DNA of 18,959 bases from an uncultured Desulfobacteraceae bacterium (lineage in GTDB: Bacteria > Desulfobacterota > Desulfobacteria > Desulfobacterales > UBA2174), in NCBI GenBank assembly GCA_937982505.1, contig CALJLV010000098.1:1-18959 (forward strand). Direction: 5' to 3'. The position numbers and the translations under genes are program-made. The notes under the pieces were generated by a model. It saw only the letters and a program-made list of their open reading frames with translations. It was not told where the DNA came from and did not search any database. Positions 13,492 through 18,959 of this stretch are shown here, one piece after another (position 1 is the stretch's first letter; each line of letters opens with the position of its first letter).

Positions 13492-14184
13492 ATGAAGCTG
13501 CACTGCCAAGATATCACCCTTTCCTATGCCGAGGCCGAAACCCCGGTCTTCGCCCACCTGAGCTTTGCCATCGAAGGGCCCGGATTTCATGCCCTCTTCG
13601 GCCCCTCGGGGGTCGGCAAGACCACCCTGGCGCGCCTGCTCATCGGCCAGATCCAGCCCGCCGCCGGCCGCATCCTGAGCGCGCCGGGCCGCCGCCACCT
13701 CTATACCTACAACCTCGAACGGCTGCCGGGCTGGTCCAGCGTGGGCCACCACCTGGACAAGGTCACCCCGCCGGCGCGGCGGCCAACCCGGGACGATCTG
13801 GTGGCCCAGTTCGGCCTTGAAAACGTGCTGGGTCAGCGCTTCGCCCAGTTGTCCATGGGCCAGAAGAACCGCATCAACCTGGTCCGCTACCTGGTGCAGG
13901 ATTTCGACATGCTCATCATGGACGAAAGCCTGGCCAACGTGGACGAACCCACCCGGGAGCGGATCCTGCTCAAGATCAAGGCGCTGTTTCCCCAGCGCTT
14001 CTTTTTGTACATCTCGCACAACGTGGTGGAAGTGGCCCGCTTCTGCCGCCAGGTCCTGGTCCTGCGCGGGGCCCACCGACAGCCCCAGGCCGTGGTGCTG
14101 CCCGCCGGCGACCAGGGCGGCGGCCGCGATCCGTCCTCCCGGGATCTGCAGCAAACCATGCTTGCCATGATGAATGCCGGATAA
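13492..14184 (+). CDS. ABC transporter ATPase (NitT/TauT/ThiZ-like)
   Basis: The 230-residue cytoplasmic ATPase drives the importer formed with the next two gene products. Visible motifs are Walker A GPSGVGKTT (37-45, K43), signature LSMGQ (120-124, replacing LSGGQ), Walker B LIMDES (D144, E145), and the switch His H176. At the Q-loop position, where relatives have FQE...LLPW, this protein reads YNLERLPGW, so Asn74 appears to replace the Gln that contacts magnesium and the permease. No strong ribosome site precedes the ATG, so translation may be weak or start differently. The permease gene begins 5 bases after its stop. Confidence 0.88.
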   Translation: MKLHCQDITLSYAEAETPVFAHLSFAIEGPGFHALFGPSGVGKTTLARLLIGQIQPAAGRILSAPGRRHLYTYNLERLPGWSSVGHHLDKVTPPARRPTRDDLVAQFGLENVLGQRFAQLSMGQKNRINLVRYLVQDFDMLIMDESLANVDEPTRERILLKIKALFPQRFFLYISHNVVEVARFCRQVLVLRGAHRQPQAVVLPAGDQGGGRDPSSRDLQQTMLAMMNAG

Positions 14185-14189
14185 CGCCG

Positions 14190-14954
14190 ATGCTCCTGGC
14201 CCGACGCATCTATCAGTTTCTCATCGTCTACGCCCTGGGGCTGGGACTGCTGCTGGGCCTCAAGTACGCCCTGAGGCTTTCCAATTACGTCATCCCCGAT
14301 CCGGCCCTGATCTGGCAGACCTTCGCGGCGGTGCGCGGCCATTACCTGAGCCAGACCCTGGACACCCTCTACGTGGCCATCTTCGGCCAGATCATCTCCA
14401 TCTTTGTGGCCCTGGCCATCGGCATCATCGGGCGCCAGACCACCTGGTTCGGGGCCCTGGTCAAAGTGGCGGCCTACAATGTGCAGGCCTACCCCATCGT
14501 AGCCCTGGCGCCGATCATCTTCATCCTGCTGGGAGACGGGTTTTTCACCCGCCTGACCATCGCCGCCATGATCTGCTATTTTCCGCTGCTGCTGGTGGTG
14601 TTGGGGGTGATGGGCCAGCCGGTGGGGGATATCGAACATTTCTACCGCATCACCGGACGCCTGCGCTGGCAGTTGGAGGTCAAGATCCGGGTGTTCGAAA
14701 ATCTGCACAAGCTCACCACGGTGGTGGCCGGCAGCGCCACCCTGGCCATGGCCGGCACCATCGTGGCCGAATTCATTGCCGCCAATGCCGGCATCGGCTA
14801 TAGTATCCGCATCGCCTTGTACCAGAGCGACCTGGGCCGCATCCTCATCGCCCTGTTTCTCATCGGCATCTCCCTGTCGGTCTACCAGGGCCTTCTCGAA
14901 GCGGCCGGGGCCTGGGTGCGCCAGCGCTGGGAACGCATGGAAGGAGGACTCTGA
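14190..14954 (+). CDS. ABC transporter permease (binding-protein-dependent)
   Basis: The 254-residue inner-membrane protein has about six hydrophobic segments. The cytoplasmic coupling (EAA) region is visible at about 150-200 (EHFYRITGRLRWQLEVKIRV then AGSATLAMAGTIVAEFIAANAGIGYSI), where the canonical Ala-Ala is altered but the GIGY ending typical of SsuC/TauC/ThiX permeases is kept. It is packed between the ATPase (5 bases) and the binding protein (3 bases), so all three are one operon. Substrate is set by the binding protein. Confidence 0.88.
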   Translation: MLLARRIYQFLIVYALGLGLLLGLKYALRLSNYVIPDPALIWQTFAAVRGHYLSQTLDTLYVAIFGQIISIFVALAIGIIGRQTTWFGALVKVAAYNVQAYPIVALAPIIFILLGDGFFTRLTIAAMICYFPLLLVVLGVMGQPVGDIEHFYRITGRLRWQLEVKIRVFENLHKLTTVVAGSATLAMAGTIVAEFIAANAGIGYSIRIALYQSDLGRILIALFLIGISLSVYQGLLEAAGAWVRQRWERMEGGL

Positions 14955-14957
14955 CAG

Positions 14958-15950
14958 ATGCCCGTGACCCTGGGCCGCGTCATGCGGCTGACCCTGGCGG
15001 TCATCCTGGTCCTGGCCGGCGGCGGACCCGCCCGGGCCGGCGAGGCGGTCGCCTACCGGCTCAAATGGCTCTTCAACAGCAGCGTGGCGGGCGACCTCTA
15101 CGCATGGGACCGGGGGGTTTTCGCCGCCCAGGGCCTCGAGGTGACGGTCAAGGCCGGCGGTCCCGAACGAGACGCCATCAAGGAGCTGGAACTCAACCAG
15201 GCCCAGTTCGGGGTCGCCTCGGCGGATCAGGTCCTGCGGGCCCTGGACAAGGGGGCCCGGGTGGCGGTGGTGGCCCAGCTCTTCCAGATCAACCCCCTGC
15301 AGTGGATCTACCGCGCCGACCGGGGGCCCATCAACGCCCTCGCCCGGCTGCGGGGCCTGACCATCGGCGTCACCTACGGCGGCAACGACGAAACCATCAT
15401 GCGCACCCTGCTGGCCATGGCCGGCCTGGGAGAAAGGGACGTCACCCTCTTCAGCGTGCGCTACGACTTCACCCCCTTCTATCAGAACCGGGTGGACATC
15501 TGGCCCATGTACCGCAACAGCCAGGGGATCGTCATCGCCCAACGCATGCAGGCCGAAGGAGAAACGGTACGTTTTTTCAACCCGGCCGATTTCGGCGTGC
15601 GCTTCGTGGCCAACTCGGTGGTCACCCGCCAGCAACTGGTCGATGAACGGCCCGACCTGGTGCGACGCTTCGTCCGGGCCCTGCTGGCCGGCTGGCGCGA
15701 GGCCATGGCCGAGGAAAACCAGGCCCTGGCCCTGGCCACCATCGCCCGCCACGACCGGGAGACGCCCCCGGATCTGATGGCGCCGCAGCTGGCCGAGACC
15801 CGCCTGCTGGTGCGCCCCGCTCCGGATTTTCCCGTAGGCCGCATCGACGTGGCGGCCTGGCGCCAGACCGAAGCCATCATGGTCCAGCAGGGGCTCATCG
15901 GCGGGCCGGTGAACGTCACCGAGCGTCTCTTCCCGCCCGAAGACTTCTGA
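14958..15950 (+). CDS. Periplasmic substrate-binding protein, NMT1/THI5-like
   Basis: The 330-residue protein has a signal peptide (about 1-27, ending GGGPARA before GEAVAYRL) and the NMT1/THI5-like fold features: LKWLFNSSVAGDLYAWDRGVF near the N-terminus, followed by FGVASADQVLRA, the hinge GVTYGGNDET, and YRNSQGIVIAQRM. Family members bind pyrimidine thiamin precursors, sulfonates, nitrate or aromatic acids. AAGGAGG precedes the ATG, which lies 3 bases after the permease stop. A thiamin-precursor role is suggested by the family name, but no TPP riboswitch or thiamin gene is near, so I leave the substrate open. Confidence 0.85.
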   Translation: MPVTLGRVMRLTLAVILVLAGGGPARAGEAVAYRLKWLFNSSVAGDLYAWDRGVFAAQGLEVTVKAGGPERDAIKELELNQAQFGVASADQVLRALDKGARVAVVAQLFQINPLQWIYRADRGPINALARLRGLTIGVTYGGNDETIMRTLLAMAGLGERDVTLFSVRYDFTPFYQNRVDIWPMYRNSQGIVIAQRMQAEGETVRFFNPADFGVRFVANSVVTRQQLVDERPDLVRRFVRALLAGWREAMAEENQALALATIARHDRETPPDLMAPQLAETRLLVRPAPDFPVGRIDVAAWRQTEAIMVQQGLIGGPVNVTERLFPPEDF

Positions 15951-16011
15951 AGGCCGGCGGGGGGCAAACGCCGCCCCATCGGCCCCATTCCAAAGGAACC
16001 GTCCAGGACCC

Positions 16012-17088
16012 GTGGACCGCTACGCCAGCTACCCGGAACTGTGCCGGCATGAAGAAGAGGGGCACGATTTCGTGATCCTCACCAAGGCCGCGACGTCGCC
16101 CCTGGTGGTCATGGCGCCCCACGGGGGCGGCATCGAGCCGGGCACCGTGGACGTGGCCCACACCGTGGCCGGAAGCGAGCACGGCTTCTACGCCTTCAAG
16201 GGGATCAAACCCAGGGGCAACGCGGTGCTGCACATCACCTCCAACCGTTTCGACGAGCCGCGGGCCCTGCGCATGGCCCGCCGCGCCGAATGGGTGCTCA
16301 CGATCCACGGCTGCCAGGAGGCCGAAGCGGTGGTCTTCGTGGGCGGCCGCGACGTCCAGCGCCGCACAGAGATCCGTGATGCCCTGCAGGCGGCGGGTTT
16401 CAGCGCCGAGGAGAGCCTGCGCCCCGGGCTGCGGGGGATCAATCCGAGAAACCTCTGCAACCGGGGCTACAGCGGCCGGGGGGTCCAGCTGGAACTGAGC
16501 GACGGACTGCGACGCCGGATGTTCGATCCGCTGCGGCGGCGCCGGGACCGGCGCAAGACCGAGGATTTTTACCGTTTCACCGCCACCCTGCGCCAGTGCC
16601 TGGCCGCCATGACGGCCGCTTCGGGCCCCGTTGTGCCGCCGGCCCCGGTTGGGGTGGCCCGCTGGCGCGTGGCCGAAACTCCCGATGAACGGCTCAAGGC
16701 CCTGATGGTGCGCGCCATCGTGTTCATGGAGGAGCAGTCGATCCCCTTCGGCCTGGAAATCGACGCCTTCGAGGACGAGGCTCTGCACATCCTGGGCCAG
16801 GTGGATGGTGAACCGGCGGCTGCCGGCCGCCTGCGCTGGGCGGACGGCTGGGCCCGGCTGGAGCGCATCGCCGTTCGACGGGCGTTCCGCGGACGGCGCC
16901 TGGCCCATGAGCTGATCGACTTCATGCTGCGTCTGGCCGAAGGCCGCGGCTATGGCCGCTGCTGCCTGCACGCCCAGGCCCACCTGTGCGATCTGTACCG
17001 CCAGCACGGGTTTGCCACCCGGGGGGAAGTCTTCCTGGAGGCCGGCATCCCGCACCTGCGGATGGTCCGGGAAAGGCCTCTTCCATGA
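16012..17088 (+). CDS. Poly-gamma-glutamate-hydrolase-like zinc enzyme fused to GNAT acetyltransferase
   Basis: The 358-residue protein joins two enzymes. Residues about 1-190 match the phage/bacterial poly-gamma-glutamate hydrolase family (PghP, DUF867), a zinc carboxypeptidase-like fold: APHGGGIEPGT (H37, E42), HITSNRFDEP (H74), HG at 99-100, and GINPRNLCNRGYSGRGVQLEL. These relatives cleave gamma-linked glutamate chains. Residues about 205-355 are a GNAT domain of the ElaA-like style (VFMEEQSIPFGLEIDAFEDE, then ERIAVRRAFRGRRLAHELI, and LYRQHGF). The acetyl-CoA loop reads RGRRLA, with Arg where Gly is usual. The GTG start at 16012 has AGGA 3 bases and AAAGGA further upstream, neither ideally spaced. 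It sits 61 bases after the binding protein gene and overlaps the radical SAM gene by 4 bases. Substrates are unknown; a gamma-glutamyl or peptidoglycan-like compound is possible. Confidence 0.8.
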   Translation: MDRYASYPELCRHEEEGHDFVILTKAATSPLVVMAPHGGGIEPGTVDVAHTVAGSEHGFYAFKGIKPRGNAVLHITSNRFDEPRALRMARRAEWVLTIHGCQEAEAVVFVGGRDVQRRTEIRDALQAAGFSAEESLRPGLRGINPRNLCNRGYSGRGVQLELSDGLRRRMFDPLRRRRDRRKTEDFYRFTATLRQCLAAMTAASGPVVPPAPVGVARWRVAETPDERLKALMVRAIVFMEEQSIPFGLEIDAFEDEALHILGQVDGEPAAAGRLRWADGWARLERIAVRRAFRGRRLAHELIDFMLRLAEGRGYGRCCLHAQAHLCDLYRQHGFATRGEVFLEAGIPHLRMVRERPLP

Positions 17089-18005
17089 CCCGCCATTTCC
17101 CGCCGTGCTATCTGGCGCCGGCCATGGCCGCCGAGCTGGTCCGACGGGGGGCCGAAGCCCGCCGGGCCCTGGCGGCCTGCCGTTTGTGCCCGCGCGCCTG
17201 CGGCGTAAACCGTCTGGCCGGAGAAACCGGCTTTTGCCGGGCCGGGGCCGACGCCATGGTGGCCAGCTTCGGCCCCCATTTCGGCGAGGAGCGCCCACTG
17301 GTGGGCCGCAATGGATCCGGGACGATCTTTTTCAGCCACTGCAACCTGCGCTGCAACTTCTGCCAGAATTACGAGATCAGCCATCTGGGCGAGGGCCGCG
17401 GCGCCTCTGCGGCCCAGCTGGCCGCCATCATGATGGCGCTTCAGGAAATGGGCTGCCACAACATCAACCTGGTCACCCCATCCCATTTCGTGCCCCAAAT
17501 TTTGGCGGGCCTGGTCCTGGCCGTGGACCAGGGCCTGCGCCTGCCGCTGGTCTACAACAGCGGCGGGTACGACAGCCTCCGGGCCCTGGCCTGGCTCGAC
17601 GGAGTGGTGGACATCTACATGCCGGATTTCAAATTCTGGGACGCACAGGTGGCCCAGGAAACCTGCCAGGCCCCCGATTACCGCCGCCGGGCCTGCGCGG
17701 CCATCGCCGAAATGCACCGCCAGGTGGGGGATCTGGTGCTGGGAACCGACGGCCTGGCCCGCCGGGGGCTGCTCCTGCGCCACCTGGTCCTGCCCGACGA
17801 CCTGGCCGCAACGGACCGGGTCATGGCCTGGGTGGTCCGTCACCTGTCGCCGGACACCTATGTGAATGTCATGGGGCAGTACCGGCCCTGCGGGCGGGCC
17901 GGCGAGGTACCGGCCCTGGGGCGCCGGCCCCGGAGCGATGAGATCCGCGCCGCGGTGGCCGCGGCCCGGGCCGCCGGTCTGAGGCGCCTCGACAACCCGC
18001 ATTGA
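17085..18005 (+). CDS. Radical SAM protein, PflA-like (COG1313/PflX type)
   Basis: The 306-residue protein carries the radical SAM cluster motif C86-NLR-C90-NF-C93 in SHCNLRCNFCQNYEISH, which binds the 4Fe-4S cluster that cleaves S-adenosylmethionine. An N-terminal group C32-x2-C35-x3-C39-x11-C51 (CRLCPRACGVNR...GFCRAG) is typical of the COG1313 subfamily, annotated as PflA-like activases with no defined partner. Other features are YNSGGYDS, VDIYMPDFKFW and the late NVMGQYRPCG. The ATG overlaps the previous gene's stop (ATGA), so translation is coupled. No glycyl radical enzyme gene lies in the window, so activase function is not supported by context. Length is normal for the family. Confidence 0.88.
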   Translation: MTRHFPPCYLAPAMAAELVRRGAEARRALAACRLCPRACGVNRLAGETGFCRAGADAMVASFGPHFGEERPLVGRNGSGTIFFSHCNLRCNFCQNYEISHLGEGRGASAAQLAAIMMALQEMGCHNINLVTPSHFVPQILAGLVLAVDQGLRLPLVYNSGGYDSLRALAWLDGVVDIYMPDFKFWDAQVAQETCQAPDYRRRACAAIAEMHRQVGDLVLGTDGLARRGLLLRHLVLPDDLAATDRVMAWVVRHLSPDTYVNVMGQYRPCGRAGEVPALGRRPRSDEIRAAVAAARAAGLRRLDNPH

Positions 18006-18033
18006 CGGCAGGACCGGTGGGCCGGCGCAAGGA

Positions 18034-18720
18034 TCAGGGCGTCACCTTGAGCCGGTCTCCGGGATGGATGGTGGCATCGGCGCCGAGCTGGTTGATCCGG
18101 CGCAGGACATCGACGCTGATGCCGGCACTGCGGCTGATGCTGTAGAGGGTGTCGCCGGGCTTGACGGTATACACCCGCGCTTCCGCCTTGGCCGGGGCGG
18201 GCTTGGCCGGCGGAGGCGTCTTGGCCGGGGCTGCCGGCGCGACGGTTTTGGGCGCCGGCGCGGCCGGTGCCGGTGCCGGCGGCGGGGCCGGTGCCGGTGC
18301 CGGCGGGCGTGCCTTGAGCTGCTGCTCCAGGGAGGCGATCCGCTCGGAAAGGGCCGCCTCGCTGCGGTCCAGCCGCTGCAGCAAACGGTCCACCTTGATC
18401 TGAATCGCCTCCAGGTCCATGGCCGGGCCGGGCCGGGTCTCGATGACTTCCAGCCGCTGCTGGATCCCGGCCAGGTCGGCTTCGACCCGCGCCAGATCCG
18501 TGGCGCCGACCCCATCCGCGCTGCCCAGCAATCGCCAGATGCCCAGGATCACCAGGATCCCCAGCACCAGCGCCGCCGCCAATACCAGAAAGCGGCTCCC
18601 CAGCCTTCCGGCCAGCGAATCCCAAGAATTCTGACGCAGGACCGAATAGCCCGGGGCTTCCACATCCATCCCCGCGCCGCTGCCGGCCGCCTCGTCTTCC
18701 TGCCTTTCACGCCACTCCAT
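18034..18720 (-). CDS. LysM-domain membrane protein with coiled coil
   Basis: The 228-residue protein has an acidic cytoplasmic N-terminus, one membrane helix (about 44-65), a predicted coiled coil (about 74-136, with heptad-like VEADLAGIQQRLEVIE and KVDRLLQRLDRSE), a Pro/Ala-rich linker (139-180), and a C-terminal LysM domain (184-226: YTVKPGDTLYSISRSAGIS... INQL... IHPGDRLKV). LysM binds peptidoglycan, so it probably spans from inner membrane to cell wall. AAGGAG precedes the ATG. It converges on the radical SAM gene with a 28-base gap and no clear terminator. Function beyond wall anchoring cannot be read. Confidence 0.88.
   Translation of the reverse strand: MEWRERQEDEAAGSGAGMDVEAPGYSVLRQNSWDSLAGRLGSRFLVLAAALVLGILVILGIWRLLGSADGVGATDLARVEADLAGIQQRLEVIETRPGPAMDLEAIQIKVDRLLQRLDRSEAALSERIASLEQQLKARPPAPAPAPPPAPAPAAPAPKTVAPAAPAKTPPPAKPAPAKAEARVYTVKPGDTLYSISRSAGISVDVLRRINQLGADATIHPGDRLKVTP
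18262..18306. repeat. Two 21-bp direct repeats coding the Pro/Ala linker
   Basis: The 21 bases at 18262-18282 are repeated exactly at 18286-18306, a 24-base period that keeps the reading frame. Each codes for alternating Pro-Ala in the linker of the LysM protein. Such repeats expand and contract by slippage, so linker length may vary between strains. Confidence 0.75.
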
Positions 18721-18820
18721 CTTCAGGCTCCTTGTCCGTGATCACCCCAATGGACCGCCCGGCCGCGGGACCCGCGACCCGGTGGGCCGCCGGCCAAAAC
18801 GCGCCAGGATTCCGGCCCCG

Positions 18821-18849
18821 AGCTTAGGGGAAAGCGTTCCGGCCTTCAA
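18821..18849 (-). promoter_or_regulatory. Possible promoter of the LysM gene
   Basis: On the minus strand TTGAAG (18844-18849) and TAAGCT (18821-18826) are separated by 17 bases. Both hexamers are only moderate matches. Confidence 0.3.
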
Positions 18850-18870
18850 GCCTTTTTCACGCCAAAGGCT

Positions 18871-18899
18871 TTGACCTGGGCACGCAACCGCATTATGGT
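18871..18899 (+). promoter_or_regulatory. Sigma-70-type promoter for the gene at the right edge
   Basis: TTGACC (18871-18876) and TATGGT (18894-18899) are separated by 17 bases, with a predicted start near 18906 and a leader of about 38 bases to the ATG at 18944. This is the best sigma-70-type match in the window. Confidence 0.5.
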
Positions 18900-18943
18900 C
18901 TGCGAGCCTTCACCCCCACGCACCGATGCCGAGGAGCCGACCC

Positions 18944-18959
18944 ATGCTCACCGACGAAG
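18944..18959 (+). CDS. Start of a gene cut by the window edge
   Basis: An ATG (reading MLTDE) follows GAGGAG at 7 bases, with a promoter-like pair upstream. Only five codons are visible, so no function can be given. Confidence 0.55.

Noticed and set aside
11706..13517. A longer minus-strand frame overlapping the dynamin-like gene
   Set aside because: Its translation is Arg/Pro/Gly-rich and motif-free, while the frame at 11786-13225 has all GTPase motifs.
18877..18892. TGGGCACGCAACCGCA as a sigma-54 promoter
   Set aside because: The -24 block fits only with a shifted spacing (9 instead of 10 bases), and a better sigma-70-type pair overlaps it.
1..18959. CRISPR array, insertion sequence, tRNA or rRNA gene
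   Set aside because: No regularly spaced repeats, transposase motifs, terminal inverted repeats or structured RNA signatures were seen.

Overview
The window is high-GC DNA carrying a type IV pilin, large sensor kinases, a CBS/response-regulator fusion, an NMT1/THI5-like ABC transporter and a COG1313-type radical SAM protein. This mix, together with several candidate sigma-54 (-24/-12) promoters, suggests a Desulfobacterota ('deltaproteobacterial') genome, probably an anaerobic sulfate-reducer-like organism. That placement is inferred from gene content and style only. No rRNA, tRNA, CRISPR array, transposase or phage gene was seen.

Left end (1-1237): the 5' end of a type IV pilin gene on the minus strand has a good sigma-54 promoter match and, about 120 bp upstream, a perfect inverted repeat suited to an enhancer-binding protein. 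A G-rich intergenic repeat separates it from a small single-CBS-domain gene (minus strand, probable TTG start). This small gene and the plus-strand TSUP transporter gene diverge. Each has a sigma-54-like promoter, and a cluster of TGTCC/GGACA elements lies roughly midway between them.

Centre (1238-11713, all plus strand): TSUP (TauE/SafE) transporter; small Cys/His-containing membrane protein; MFS transporter; response regulator fused to a CBS pair; sensor kinase 1; a 759-residue protein joining a GNAT-like acetyltransferase region to a complete class II-type deacetylase; sensor kinase 2; and a stand-alone receiver. The two kinases are paralogues with the same sensor layout. Kinase 2 has a canonical H-box and kinase 1 a degenerate one. 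The most interesting reading is a two-component system built around reversible acetylation. GNAT, CBS and HDAC-type proteins are the same three kinds of protein as the Bacillus AcuA/AcuB/AcuC set, which controls acetyl-CoA synthetase by acetylation. Here the writer and eraser are one polypeptide, and CBS domains occur both alone and on a response regulator.

Right end (11786-18959): a minus-strand bacterial dynamin-like GTPase diverges from a plus-strand series of ABC ATPase, permease, periplasmic binding protein, a poly-gamma-glutamate-hydrolase-like protein fused to a GNAT domain, and a radical SAM protein with an extra N-terminal Cys cluster. A minus-strand LysM membrane protein converges on the radical SAM gene. 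The window ends in the first codons of another plus-strand gene. Two separate zinc-hydrolase-to-GNAT fusions in one 19-kb window are notable.

Limits: all family calls come from reading motifs by eye. Promoter calls are consensus matches, not measurements. Substrates of the transporters and targets of the acetylation enzymes cannot be read from the sequence.
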